This document shows positions 26,372 to 35,016 of a DNA stretch of 64,000 nucleotides, piece after piece. Within the stretch, counting starts at the first letter, position 1. Each line of letters opens with the position of its first letter. The stretch comes from Bradyrhizobium sp. 195. GTDB taxonomy: Bacteria > Pseudomonadota > Alphaproteobacteria > Rhizobiales > Xanthobacteraceae. The translations under genes and the position numbers were made by a program. The notes beneath the pieces were generated by a model. That model ran no database searches and had not been told where the DNA came from. It saw nothing but the letters and a program-made list of their open reading frames with translations. Where the stretch lies: the NCBI RefSeq assembly GCF_023101665.1, contig NZ_CP082161.1, positions 4,650,001 through 4,714,000 on the forward strand. The letters run 5' to 3'.

Positions 26372-26526
26372 TGTAGGATGGGTTGAGCGCTTGCGAAACC
26401 CATCGCTGGCAATTCGGTCGGTCCCTCCGCGGCCCTTTGAGTGTCGCTCCGATCATCGATCGCGGATCACAGCGACGCCGATCGCAACGAGTTATGGGTT
26501 TCGCAAGAGCTCAACCCATCTTACGC
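26372..26526 (-). repeat. About 150-bp palindromic element, copy B (inverted)
   Basis: Reverse-complement counterpart of 24850-25001. On the minus strand it reads AAGATGGGTTGAGCTCTTGC at one end and GCTTGCGAAATC-like arms at the other, sharing CTCAAAGGGCCGCGGAG and TTGCCAGCGAT in order. It completely fills the gap between convergent genes ending at 26355 and 26528. Confidence 0.85.
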
Positions 26527-26527
26527 A

Positions 26528-27190
26528 TTAGCTCTCTGGCGCCGAAACCGCAGCCGGCACACTCAGCGGAGCGCCGCCAACCGAAACAGGCCCCACCGAC
26601 TTCGGCTCCCGAACCAGCCGTTTGCGCATCGCTGCGGACAGTCCATAGCGCGCATGCGCTCTTCGAACGGACGACGTGACGTCCGACATCATTGTATTTT
26701 GCAGCGAGTCGACCTTCGCGATCAGTGTGGACAGCTGCGAAGATATCTTCTTCACATCGACCCGTTCGTCCGTGATGCTCTGTCGCAGCGACAGCAGCAA
26801 CATTGAATCCTGCTGCAGCAAAACCGAGTTCTGATCCGATGCCTGATTGTTCTGCTGCAGCATCGCTGTGTGTTGCTGCTGGGCCGCCTGAATGTCCTTG
26901 AGGGCAGCGACAACTGGATCCGGCTTTGGCACGGACGCTTCCAGGCGCGGAAGCAATTCAGCCAGGCGGCCGACATTCAGCGAGGAAAAATCAGACGGCG
27001 ACGTGTAGATCGCCGCCGCGCCGTTGATGGCCAACGCGCACACCGAGAAGACCAGGACTGATTTCCGGCTGGATCTCTTGCTCGAGACTGGAGCTTCCGG
27101 GATTGCGGGTTCGTGCGCTGCTGCGGCGGCAGCAAGGGCTGCAGCGTCAAGTTCTTCGGCGAAGCTTGCCGTTTCGAAGGTCGTGGTCAT
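26528..27190 (-). CDS. Single-pass membrane protein with periplasmic coiled coil
   Basis: A 220-residue protein: an Ala-rich cytoplasmic N-terminus, a Ser/Arg-rich positive patch, one membrane segment (VLVFSVCALAINGAAAIYT), then a long Gln-rich region predicted as coiled coil (ALKDIQAAQQQHTAMLQQNN to LSTLIAKVDSLQNTMM), and a basic tail. The start ATG at 27190 has GGGG nine bases upstream; ATG two codons earlier is possible. Similar proteins exist as multiple hypothetical paralogues in Bradyrhizobium, from memory. The stop codon is two bases from repeat copy B. Confidence 0.7.
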   Translation of the reverse strand: MTTTFETASFAEELDAAALAAAAAAHEPAIPEAPVSSKRSSRKSVLVFSVCALAINGAAAIYTSPSDFSSLNVGRLAELLPRLEASVPKPDPVVAALKDIQAAQQQHTAMLQQNNQASDQNSVLLQQDSMLLLSLRQSITDERVDVKKISSQLSTLIAKVDSLQNTMMSDVTSSVRRAHARYGLSAAMRKRLVREPKSVGPVSVGGAPLSVPAAVSAPES

Positions 27191-27591
27191 TTGCATTGAC
27201 CCCAATGAGCGAGCAAAAGGAAGCCGCCCCTGGAACGCCGTCACGACGCACCCCTTACGCAGCACCCATACACAACTGCCTAAAATTGTAGGCTTTTTGG
27301 ATTAATTCCACGTTAGCGACGTGGCCGGCTGACGGGCCGGGCCACCCCGGCCGATTACGGGGTTATGCGATGCAGTCCTCAGGCGCTGACACTGGCTGCC
27401 GCAAAGCACCGCCGCCGTAGGGTGGGCAAAGCGCAGCGTGCCCACCACTTCGATCGCGTGACTTGGATGCATGGTGGGCACGGCGCTTCGCGCCTTTGCC
27501 CACCCTACGACAGCCGTACCTAGCTCAACGTTCGGGCTGTGGGCGATGACGCATTGCGCCGATCCTGTCTCTTCGCCCGTTCGCTCGCAGG
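27191..27591. other. Gap holding a palindromic repeat
   Basis: Apart from the GTGGGCA-family repeat at 27416-27509, this 400-base stretch holds only short GC-rich hairpins such as the GGCCGGGCCACCCCGGCC region near 27335. I see no gene here. Confidence 0.5.
27416..27509. repeat. Palindromic intergenic repeat, GTGGGCA family, copy 2
   Basis: CGTAGGGTGGGCAAAG at the left end and CTTTGCCCACCCTACG at the right, with inner GCGTGCCCACCA and TGGTGGGCACG arms. It is the same family as 2848-2940. Here it lies between two genes on the same strand. Confidence 0.88.
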
Positions 27592-28209
27592 CTACAAACC
27601 TGGCCGTATCGGGTTCGGAACCCGTCTGGGCGACACAGTAGTTCGTCGCTCGACCTGCGCTTTGGCGTCCAGCACCTTGTCCCCAGCTCGTGCGGCTCGC
27701 GGCAGTCTGATCCGGTCCGAAAGGCTCGTGCCTCTCCCTGGCGGACCTTCTGAACCAACATTCGTGTTTCCTTGAGCCTGCGTTGCCGGCCGGAAGCTGT
27801 TTCGGGAGGGGACAGTCGCCATTTGATCCTCATTGCTCGTGCCGCTCCCAATTGCGCCGATCGGCAGACCATTTGGAGCGTGACCGACCCCGGCATTTTT
27901 CGCGGCCTGGGCTGCCGCCCGCGACCTCGCGGGCGTGGCGGACTGAACGTTCGGATTGATCGGTTGGCCGTCGGTGCCCAGATTTCCACCGGGGGCGGTG
28001 TCCTTCGTCCCCATCCCTGGAGGCGCTGAGGGACCCGCATTGCCTGCACTCGTCCCCATTCCAGAAGGTGCCGACCCGCCGGCGCTACCCCCTCCCGTCC
28101 CCATGCCCGCTCCCCCGGGCCCGGCAATTGCACCGCCTGCTTGCGCCAGAACGAACAGAAATGAGGTTGCGATAATCACGACAATGATCGGAGGGATGGC
28201 ACGGGACAT
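27592..28209 (-). CDS. Gly-rich exported protein
   Basis: A 205-residue protein with a signal peptide (IPPIIVVIIATSFLFVLAQA) followed by a low-complexity Gly/Ser/Ala/Pro-rich mature region that includes repeated GMGT units (GAGMGTGGG, SGMGTSAG, PGMGTKD). The C-terminal third is basic (RIRLPRAARAGDKVLDAKAQ). The start ATG at 28209 has GGAG nine bases upstream. It is likely surface-exposed or periplasmic and intrinsically disordered. No family is recognised. Confidence 0.6.
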   Translation of the reverse strand: MSRAIPPIIVVIIATSFLFVLAQAGGAIAGPGGAGMGTGGGSAGGSAPSGMGTSAGNAGPSAPPGMGTKDTAPGGNLGTDGQPINPNVQSATPARSRAAAQAAKNAGVGHAPNGLPIGAIGSGTSNEDQMATVPSRNSFRPATQAQGNTNVGSEGPPGRGTSLSDRIRLPRAARAGDKVLDAKAQVERRTTVSPRRVPNPIRPGL

Positions 28210-28352
28210 CAGACAATCTCCATCGCCAAGCTTCATTAACTATAATGATGAGGCCGGGTTCCCGCCATGAATTCGCGGTTGCAGAAGCCCGCCGCTGCAA
28301 GAGTTCCAGGTCTGCCAGTCGAAGGTATCGGTGCTGACAAGGGCGCGAGCCC

Positions 28353-31300
28353 CTACGCCTCGTCCAGCAGATCGAACAGCTCCTCCACCCGCTCGAACGG
28401 CGCGTCCTGCATCTTGGCGTGATAGACCACGCGATCACCGTCGCGTTGCAGTGACTTGCCCCGCGACTTCCGCAAGCGTCCCGGCAGGAACGTCGCGGCC
28501 GCAGCCTCAGGGCCGACGTCGAGGCGGATGATGCCGCGTCGCTTGCATTCGAACCTGAGCCTGGCTGCGGCGAAGAAGTCGCGCGCGACCTTCGGCAGCG
28601 GGCCGAAGCGGCGGGAGGTTTCCTCCTCGAGGTCTTCGAGGTCGTCCTCGTCAGTGCATCTTGCGGCGCGCGCATAGAGTTCGAGACGCACCGGCTCGGA
28701 CTGCACGTAGGTCTCGGGCAGCATGTCCGCGACCGGCAGGTTCAGGTCCGGCACCCACACGGCCTGCCCCTCGTCGAGCTTCTCCGAAGCCATTTTCAGG
28801 AGGTGGCTGTAGAGCACGGGCCCGAACACCTGGACGTGGCCGGATTGCTGCTCCGAAAACAAATCTCCGGCGCCTCGCAGGTCCAGGTCGCGCTCGCTGA
28901 TGGCAAAGCCCGCGCCGGGCCGGCTGAACTCTTCGAGCACCGCCAGCCGCTTCTCGGATTGCCCGGACTGCGTCTCGGTCAGGAGATGGGCGAAGGCGCG
29001 GATGCCGCCACGGCCGACGCGCCCGCGCAGCTGATGCAGCTGGGCGAGGCCGAACTTCTCCGGCCAGCAGACCACGATGGTGTTCGCTCGGGGAATATCG
29101 AGACCGCTCTCGACGATGTTGGTCGCGAGCAGGACGTCGGCCCTGCCCTCGACGAAGCTCATCATGCGGTCGTCGATCTCGTCGGCCGCCAATCTGCCGT
29201 GCAGGCATACGATGCGAAGATCGCCCGCCACCGCCTGCACCCGCGCCAGCATGGGATCGAGATCCTGGATGCGCGGGCAGATCAGGAAGCTCTGGCCGTG
29301 GCGGCGCTGCTCGCGCAGCAGCGCGGAGGCAATCGCCGCATCCGACAATGGCGCGATCCGGGTCGCGACCGGCAATCGGTGCACCGGGGGCGATGCGATC
29401 ACGCTGAGGTCGCGGAAGCCGGCAAGGCCAGTGGCGAGCGTGCGCGGGATCGGCGTCGCGCTCATCATCAGCACGTGGACGTTCTTGGCGAGGCCCGAGA
29501 GCTTGGCCTTCTCGGCCGCGCCAAAATGCTGCTCCTCGTCGATGATGACGAGACCGAGATCGTCAAACTTCACGTCCTTGCCCGTGAGCGCCTGGGTGCC
29601 GATCACGACCTTGATCCGGCCGCTGCGCAGTCCCTCCCTGGTCTCGCGCAGCTCCGCGCCCGAGGTCGCGCGCGACAAATTGCCGACCTCGATGCCGAAC
29701 GGCGCAAAGCGCTTCTGGAACGTTGCGACATGCTGGCGTGCCAGCACCGTCGTCGGCACCGCGATCGCCACCTGCTTGCCCGACAGCACCACGGCGGCCG
29801 CCGCGCGCAGCGCCACCTCGGTCTTGCCGAAGCCGACGTCGCCGCAGATCACCCGGTCCATGGGATGACCGGAGGCGAGATCGTCGAGCACGTCGGCGAT
29901 CGCCTTGGCCTGGTCGCTCGTGGTGAAATAAGGGAAACGCGCGACGAACTTCTCGTAGGCCGATCCCGGCGGAACCAGCTTTTCACCGCGACGACGGCGG
30001 CGCTGGCTGATGTGCTTGGCCAGCGCCTTGCCGGCGGCCTGGATTTCACGCTCGGCCGACGTGCGGCGGGCCCACCATGTGCTGCCATCCGCCTTGTCGA
30101 GCGCCAGCTTGCCGAGCTCCGCCGCGTAAGGCCACATCAAGGCGAGATCAGGCGGCGGCACGAGCACCGCATTGTCGCCGGCGAACTTCAGGCGGATCAT
30201 CTCCCGCAAGCTTCCGCCGCCGGTGTTCACGGTCTGCAGGCCGTCGAGCACGCCGAGGCCCCGCTGGAGATGGATGACCACCGTGCCCTGCTCGGGCACA
30301 TCGGCATGCTCGAAGGCCGCGCTCCAGGCGCGCGCCATCGGCTGCGGATGATGCGCCCGGCTGCCGAGCACATCGGAGGCCGTCACGACGACGAGAGGCT
30401 TTTTTCCCGGCACGACGAAGCCCGCATCGAGATCGGCCAGCAGCGCCGCCTCGCCGTTCCGCCCGCGTGTCGCCTCGTCCCAATCGTCGCAGCGCTGCGC
30501 CTTGAGGCCGCTCATCCGCTCCATCACGCGCAGATCGTCCTCCTGCGCCGCGACCAGGATCAGTCGCGATCCGGCCCGACGCGTCTCCTCGACGAAACCA
30601 CGCAGCGCCTTCCTGGAGGATGTCAGCTTCGAAAACTCCGGGATGGTCTGGAAGGACGAAGCGCGCGGCAGCACCTTCATGCCCCTGGAGAGCTGCTTCC
30701 AATCGCGCCGTGCGAGATATTCGCGCTCACGCTCGGCGCGCGGCGCGGCCTCCTCGATGGTATCGAGCCAGCCGTCGGCGTGCACCGGGACGCCCGCATC
30801 GGCGATCCATTTGGCGCGCCCGCAATAGTCGAACAGGCTCGCGCGCTTGCCGCCTTTGCCGGCAAGCCGCTCCGACATGGGATCGACCACAAGCTCCTTG
30901 GTCTCGAAGATGATCCTGTGCTCGTTCGGATCGAACGCCACGATCCGCTTGATCGCGCGATCCGAATGCTCGATCCGGAACGGCCCCAGCGCGCCTGCGG
31001 GGAATATCTCGAAGGTCTGCCCGTGGAACAGCGCCCCGCCCGGATAGTCCGGTTCGTCCTCGAGATCGTATCCCAAGGCCTCGAGGCGCGGCTCGAGATC
31101 GCGCTCTGAGAACGCGCCGCCCACCTTCAAGCTGAGGCTCAGGCGCGACAGGCTCGCCGGCGGCGGCAGGCGCTCCATCACGGCTTCCGCCGTCGACACG
31201 AGAAACAGCGGCTTCTTTGATTTTGCGAGGCGCCGCAACACCGAGGCCCTGCGCCCTGCGAGTTCGTGCGACGGCTCCAGCTGATCGAACGGCAAGGTGT

Positions 31301-31646
31301 TCAATCGCGGAAACACCAGGACCTCACAGGAGGGGTCGAGCGCGTGAATGACACTGCCCAGCCGCTCCGCCCTGTTCTCGTTCTCGGCGAGAAAAACGAT
31401 GCCGCTCGGTCCAGACTGTTTCCATTGGGCAAGCAGATGGAGGGCCAGCACGCCGAGCGGCGACGAAGACGAGATCGTGCCGCGCTGCGCCGCTTTGCTC
31501 TTCCTTGGCGTCGTCTTGTTTGGCAACGCCTTCTTCGGCGGCGTCTTCTTCGGGAGCGTCTTGGCCACCCGCGCCTTTTTGCTAAGCCTCACTTGGATCC
31601 GTTTCTGGTCGTAAACCGTCGTCAACTGAACGCCAGCCGCCCTCAT
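28353..31646 (-). CDS. Second Mfd-type helicase (divergent paralogue)
   Basis: A 1097-residue superfamily 2 helicase with Mfd architecture: a UvrB-like N-terminal region (RAERLGSVIHALDPSCEVLV), a diverged polymerase-interaction-like segment near 455 (VIHLQRGLGVLDGLQTV), Walker A GDVGFGKTEVALRAA near 600, DEEQHFG near 700, SATPIPRTLATGLAGF, QLHQLRGRVGRG and a TRCF-like end (MLPETYVQSEPVRLELYARA). Its N-terminus carries a Lys/Pro-rich tail (KTLPKKTPPKKALPNK) absent from the housekeeping Mfd. The DHG of the interaction domain is lost. Start uncertain: ATG at 31646 is favoured because the longer frame runs through a transcription terminator. Role unknown; a specialised repair or transcription-conflict helicase is plausible. 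Confidence 0.85.
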   Translation of the reverse strand: MRAAGVQLTTVYDQKRIQVRLSKKARVAKTLPKKTPPKKALPNKTTPRKSKAAQRGTISSSSPLGVLALHLLAQWKQSGPSGIVFLAENENRAERLGSVIHALDPSCEVLVFPRLNTLPFDQLEPSHELAGRRASVLRRLAKSKKPLFLVSTAEAVMERLPPPASLSRLSLSLKVGGAFSERDLEPRLEALGYDLEDEPDYPGGALFHGQTFEIFPAGALGPFRIEHSDRAIKRIVAFDPNEHRIIFETKELVVDPMSERLAGKGGKRASLFDYCGRAKWIADAGVPVHADGWLDTIEEAAPRAEREREYLARRDWKQLSRGMKVLPRASSFQTIPEFSKLTSSRKALRGFVEETRRAGSRLILVAAQEDDLRVMERMSGLKAQRCDDWDEATRGRNGEAALLADLDAGFVVPGKKPLVVVTASDVLGSRAHHPQPMARAWSAAFEHADVPEQGTVVIHLQRGLGVLDGLQTVNTGGGSLREMIRLKFAGDNAVLVPPPDLALMWPYAAELGKLALDKADGSTWWARRTSAEREIQAAGKALAKHISQRRRRRGEKLVPPGSAYEKFVARFPYFTTSDQAKAIADVLDDLASGHPMDRVICGDVGFGKTEVALRAAAAVVLSGKQVAIAVPTTVLARQHVATFQKRFAPFGIEVGNLSRATSGAELRETREGLRSGRIKVVIGTQALTGKDVKFDDLGLVIIDEEQHFGAAEKAKLSGLAKNVHVLMMSATPIPRTLATGLAGFRDLSVIASPPVHRLPVATRIAPLSDAAIASALLREQRRHGQSFLICPRIQDLDPMLARVQAVAGDLRIVCLHGRLAADEIDDRMMSFVEGRADVLLATNIVESGLDIPRANTIVVCWPEKFGLAQLHQLRGRVGRGGIRAFAHLLTETQSGQSEKRLAVLEEFSRPGAGFAISERDLDLRGAGDLFSEQQSGHVQVFGPVLYSHLLKMASEKLDEGQAVWVPDLNLPVADMLPETYVQSEPVRLELYARAARCTDEDDLEDLEEETSRRFGPLPKVARDFFAAARLRFECKRRGIIRLDVGPEAAAATFLPGRLRKSRGKSLQRDGDRVVYHAKMQDAPFERVEELFDLLDEA

Positions 31647-31848
31647 GTTCGATTCGGCGACTTCTCGCCCTGCATATGGGATTTGCCCCGCGAACGCACC
31701 CCTGGTGGCAACGTTCGGCACGGCGCCGCGATCCCGACACATGGGCTGTTTGATCAAGCTATGGATCGGAACTGGCGCGGCGCGGGATCTGCGTCTGTCG
31801 ATGCGACGCTTGGCGCGATTGTAAACGTTCTGCGCGCAGGGAGCCACG

Positions 31849-31881
31849 AAAAAGCCCCAGCGCTTGGAGCCACGCTGGGGC
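31849..31881 (-). terminator. Intrinsic terminator on the minus strand
   Basis: Nine-base-pair stem GCCCCAGCG/CGCTGGGGC with a ten-base loop. On the minus strand it is followed directly by five T. No minus-strand protein gene lies upstream of it, so it must end an unannotated transcript or act as an attenuator before the Mfd-like gene. Confidence 0.75.
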
Positions 31882-31944
31882 GTTTCGTTCAAAATAAATC
31901 GGTTAAGCAATGACGTCTTCTTAGCAGCGGATTGGCCGCGCGTT

Positions 31945-31960
31945 TGTGAACTGGTTCACA
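31945..31960. promoter_or_regulatory. Perfect inverted repeat TGTGAAC-TG-GTTCACA
   Basis: Two seven-base arms separated by two bases, of the size and spacing of a dimeric repressor operator. It lies between the two minus-strand terminators, where a promoter for the Mfd-like gene leader would be expected. The regulator is unknown. Confidence 0.45.
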
Positions 31961-31967
31961 CGCCTTG

Positions 31968-32067
31968 CAACAAACAAACGACCTCGGGGGACCGAGGTCG
32001 CCAACCTTTGTGGGGAAGGTTTTCTCTCGGCCCGGGGGCTTGGGGGGGCTTGGGGATGAGCCGAGAG
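31968..32067 (-). ncRNA. Candidate structured non-coding RNA ending in a terminator
   Basis: Three hairpins in 90 bases: CTCTCGGC/GCCGAGAG (32024-32031 with 32060-32067), AACCTT/AAGGTT (32003-32008 with 32016-32021) and CGACCTCGG/CCGAGGTCG (31979-31987 with 31992-32000). On the minus strand the last is followed by TTTGTTTGTT, like an intrinsic terminator. The big loop holds runs of five, seven and four G on the plus strand. No reading frame of note and no flanking minus-strand gene explain this. The 5' end is not defined and may reach toward 32200. Confidence 0.45.
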
Positions 32068-32225
32068 CCAGGATTCGACGCCTGCCACGCGCAGTCGTTC
32101 CAAAAGTGCTGGTTGGAGATCCGCGCCGGCGTCGTCGGCCCCATCACGCCGGAGCGGGATACCGCGTCCCCCGGTTTGAGTGGGCACGCGCCGCGCGTTA
32201 CGATGGCCCTTTTACGGAGGCTCAT

Positions 32226-32465
32226 TTGAAATCATTCATTGTCATCGCCGCCATCACGCTGCTTGCGAGCGCTCCCGTCCGCTCACAAGCGCTGGTCGAT
32301 CCCAGCAAGGTTGCTCCCGAATACCGCGAGGCGGCCGAGAAGCGCCGGGCCGAGCAGTTGCGCCAGCGCGAATGCGCGCTGAAGGCGGACCTCGAGAAGG
32401 TGCTGCCCAGGGACCGCACCGCCTTTCTGAACCAGTGCCTGGACACGCTGGCAGCCAAGCAATAA
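32226..32465 (+). CDS. Small exported protein, 79 residues, TTG start
   Basis: An excellent CGGAGG lies five bases before a TTG codon at 32226, which begins a signal peptide (KSFIVIAAITLLASAPVRSQ). The mature part is charged and helical with two Cys: RRAEQLRQRECALKADLEKV and RDRTAFLNQCLDTLAAKQ. The Cys spacing suggests a disulfide between two helices in the periplasm. No ATG is available in frame that keeps the signal peptide. The function is unknown. Confidence 0.7.
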   Translation: MKSFIVIAAITLLASAPVRSQALVDPSKVAPEYREAAEKRRAEQLRQRECALKADLEKVLPRDRTAFLNQCLDTLAAKQ

Positions 32466-32622
32466 CGGCCGACAGCCTGTTTCCAACCGGTATCGTCCGC
32501 CGCCGGCCGCGGCTGGCCGACGGCGCTTGGCCGCGCGCGTTCCAGCCGCGAAGCCATTCAAGCTTTCTTCAGACATTTGCGATCAGCTGACGATCCATTT
32601 CCAAAGTCATTGTTGTGCACGC

Positions 32623-32907
32623 ATGAGTTCGGTCCAGATCCAGTGCACGCGGTGCAAGAACGTGTTTCGCGATCGCGCCGGGCGGTTGCAAGACGGCTAT
32701 TCCAGGCAATGTCCGAGTTGCGAAGTGGTGCTGTTCTTCGCCGAGGACTCCCAACATCCCTTCATCAAGCGCGCGATGCGCAATGCGCGCAAGGTCCGCA
32801 AGGAGATGCGCGAGGCGAATGCGGCAAGACTGGCTGCTCCGGAGCCGCGCGCGGCGCGATCGAGATCGTTCGCTGGACGGACGCGATCGGCGGGACGCGA
32901 AGACTAG
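32623..32907 (+). CDS. Zinc-ribbon protein, 94 residues
   Basis: MSSVQIQCTRCKNVFRDRAG then RQCPSCEVVLFFAEDSQHPF: two CxxC pairs about 17 residues apart form a zinc ribbon of the MJ0042 or regulatory-protein type. The C-terminal half is basic (RNARKVRKEMREANAARLAA), compatible with nucleic-acid contact. The start ATG at 32623 lies inside a longer open frame. The gene ends one base before the convergent Nudix gene stop. The specific role is unknown. Confidence 0.75.
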   Translation: MSSVQIQCTRCKNVFRDRAGRLQDGYSRQCPSCEVVLFFAEDSQHPFIKRAMRNARKVRKEMREANAARLAAPEPRAARSRSFAGRTRSAGRED

Positions 32908-32908
32908 C

Positions 32909-33313
32909 TCATCTCCGCTTCTGCTTCCTCGGAAACAGCCGGTCGCGGATGTAGCGCGAGGTCGCCGTCAGACGGATGCCGCGTGGTTTCTGCCAGGCGG
33001 CGCGGTCGATCTCCTTCTTGTCGCCGATCGCCAGCCTGCCCTTGGCCGTCTTGGCAATGAAGATCGCGTCGCTCATCTTGCGGCCGGAGCGCTTGTTCCT
33101 CGCCTTCACTTCCTTCCAGAGGCTGATCCTGCCGAGCTTCAGCTTGGGCAGCTCCTCCCTGATCTCCCGCCGCAGGCAATCCTTGTCGGACTCGCGCGCA
33201 CGCTTGCGGCCGCCCGGGAACATCCACAGGCCGTCCGACCGGCGTCTGACCAACAATACTTTGCCGCGCCTTGCGGCAACCAGCTTGGAAGACTTCGCCA
33301 TCGCTGCCGTCAT
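32909..33313 (-). CDS. Nudix hydrolase
   Basis: A 134-residue protein carrying a full Nudix box: GRKRARESDKDCLRREIREE, matching G-x5-E-x7-RE-U-x-EE. Upstream VLLVRRRSDGLWMFPGG is the usual strand before the box. The substrate is a nucleoside diphosphate linked to another group; which one cannot be told. The rest is strongly basic (ARNKRSGRKM, PRKQKRR), unusual for housekeeping MutT types and more like Dip/DIPP relatives. An ATG four codons in is an alternative start. Confidence 0.9.
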   Translation of the reverse strand: MTAAMAKSSKLVAARRGKVLLVRRRSDGLWMFPGGRKRARESDKDCLRREIREELPKLKLGRISLWKEVKARNKRSGRKMSDAIFIAKTAKGRLAIGDKKEIDRAAWQKPRGIRLTATSRYIRDRLFPRKQKRR

Positions 33314-33442
33314 TGAAACAGAATCGGCCCAATCGTAACTTGTCTAGTGGAACAGACAAGTTTGCGACAGACTTTGACCACAGGCCGCGCGCCGTCGGGA
33401 TCGGCGGGACATCGCGGGCAGATCGCGCCGTTCGAAGCGAGA

Positions 33443-34528
33443 TCAGCCCTCGCCCGCCCCTGCCCGATCCTCGGTCCTGATCCAGGCCATCATCATCTCC
33501 CAGGCCACCGACAGGATGATCGGTCCGATGAACAGGCCGACGATGCCGTGAGCGAGCGTGCCGCCGATCACGCCGACGAAGATCACGATGGTCGGCGTGG
33601 TCAGGCCCCGCCCCATCACGAGCGGCTTCAACATGGTGTCGATGAAGCCGACCAGGACGAGAAACACGGTGAGCAGCAGCGCCGTGGTGACGTCCTTGGC
33701 GGTCCAGATCCAGATGATCACCGGCAGCAGCACGAGGAAGGCGCCAATCTGCACGATCGAAAGCAGCAGCACGATGAAGGCGAGAAGGCCGGCGCTCGGC
33801 ACCGCCGCGAGCTTGAAGCCGATGCCGGCGAGCAGTGCCTGCACGATCGCGACGCCGATCACGCCCTGGGCCACGGCGCGGATGGTCGCGCCCGCAAGCG
33901 ACAGGAAATGCTCGCTCTGCTCGGGCACGATGCGAAACAGGAAGCCGCGGCCGGCCGCGACCAGCCTCGGCCCATGCGGAAACAAAAAGCCGGCCACGAA
34001 CACCGAGACCAGAAACTGGAGCGTGCCGACGCCGGCATCGCCCGCGAGCGAAAGCAGCGGGCCCGCCAGCGGCTGGAGATACGGCGCCACCTCGCGCACC
34101 ACCGTACGGATGTTGGTGTAGGCCTGGTCCCAGAGATCGTAGAGCCAGGGTCCGACGAGCGGCCACGATTTCAGCTGCTCAGGCGCCGCCTGAAGCGCCA
34201 GATCGCCCGTGCCGAGCTGCTGCGCCAGCTCGCGCACGCCGTCCACCGCGCTGATGCCCAGCCAGGTCGCCGGGCCAATGACGATGCCGAGCGTGATCAG
34301 GGTCAGGATCGCCGCTGCGGTCTTCGGCCGGCCACCGAGGACTTTGGCGACCCAGCTGAAGGCTGGATAGAACGCAACGGCGAGCACTCCGCTCCAGGCC
34401 AGGATCGGCACGAACGGGCGGATGATCAGGAAGGTCCAGATGATCAACAGGGCGAGCAGGCCGAGCCGGATCACGAGCTGGATGACGTCCTCTCCGGTCA
34501 GGAGCTGACGGAGACTTTTCACGGGCAC
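33443..34528 (-). CDS. AI-2E family transporter (PerM/YdiK type)
   Basis: A 361-residue inner-membrane protein with about eight hydrophobic segments: LGLLALLIIWTFLIIRPFVP, TAAAILTLITLGIVIGPATW, a soluble middle, then IVQALLAGIGFKLAAVPSAG, VFLVLVGFIDTMLKPLVMGR and IFVGVIGGTLAHGIVGLFIG. The PxxxG and DTMLKP motifs are typical of PF01594. Members move diverse solutes or ions and the AI-2 exporter label applies to one branch only, so the substrate is unknown. It appears monocistronic. Confidence 0.9.
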   Translation of the reverse strand: MPVKSLRQLLTGEDVIQLVIRLGLLALLIIWTFLIIRPFVPILAWSGVLAVAFYPAFSWVAKVLGGRPKTAAAILTLITLGIVIGPATWLGISAVDGVRELAQQLGTGDLALQAAPEQLKSWPLVGPWLYDLWDQAYTNIRTVVREVAPYLQPLAGPLLSLAGDAGVGTLQFLVSVFVAGFLFPHGPRLVAAGRGFLFRIVPEQSEHFLSLAGATIRAVAQGVIGVAIVQALLAGIGFKLAAVPSAGLLAFIVLLLSIVQIGAFLVLLPVIIWIWTAKDVTTALLLTVFLVLVGFIDTMLKPLVMGRGLTTPTIVIFVGVIGGTLAHGIVGLFIGPIILSVAWEMMMAWIRTEDRAGAGEG

Positions 34529-34788
34529 AGCTTTCCTTGCGGCATGAACGCAACTTCCGGTGCTTGCGAGGCCTAGCCGTTATTGCCAGCAACGCATCCG
34601 GCGTCAAGACGACTGGAACCGCCGGGGCCGCGATTGGGAACACCTCGGACCGCTCCGCATTCGAGACGGGCCCGCAACTCGGCCGGGCTTGGCTAACGCC
34701 CATTAACCGGATTTCCCCGCGCCGGTTTACGCCGCTGCAAACGCCCGTGACTACCGTGGATCGAGCTCAACAAGAAGCATTCGGCGCA

Positions 34789-35016
34789 ATGGCCAACACC
34801 ATCTGGACGATCGAACAATTCACCTGTGCGGGTTGCGGCATGAACTACACCGCGACCAGGGAGGAGCACAGCGAAGCCCACGCCGGCAGCTTCAAATGCA
34901 GCATCTGCAGCGGCGTGGTGCACGCCTGGTCCGGCAAACATCATTTCTTCGGCTGGCAAGCCGTGAAGACGAGGCCGCCCGTGTTCGGGAGGCGCTGGGC
35001 GGACGTCGAGTGGTAG
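34789..35016 (+). CDS. Small zinc-ribbon protein, 75 residues
   Basis: MANTIWTIEQFTCAGCGMNY then FKCSICSGVVHAWSGKHHFF: two CxxC pairs 20 residues apart plus Trp/His-rich sequence after the second. The start ATG at 34789 has no clear ribosome-binding site; upstream in-frame codons read as non-coding. I recall similar proteins in Bradyrhizobium without function. Zinc binding is inferred from the Cys pattern. Confidence 0.65.
   Translation: MANTIWTIEQFTCAGCGMNYTATREEHSEAHAGSFKCSICSGVVHAWSGKHHFFGWQAVKTRPPVFGRRWADVEW

Noticed and set aside
23766..28209. Genomic island integrated at tRNA-Lys
   Set aside because: Gene-poor and odd, but no integrase, no repeat of the tRNA 3' end and no clear boundary is visible.
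28803..31109. 768-codon plus-strand frame opposite the Mfd-like gene
   Set aside because: Antisense shadow of a clear helicase gene, with the same composition bias.
31968..32067. 6S RNA or other known housekeeping RNA
   Set aside because: The hairpin order and G-rich loop do not match 6S, SRP RNA, RNase P RNA or tmRNA as I know them.
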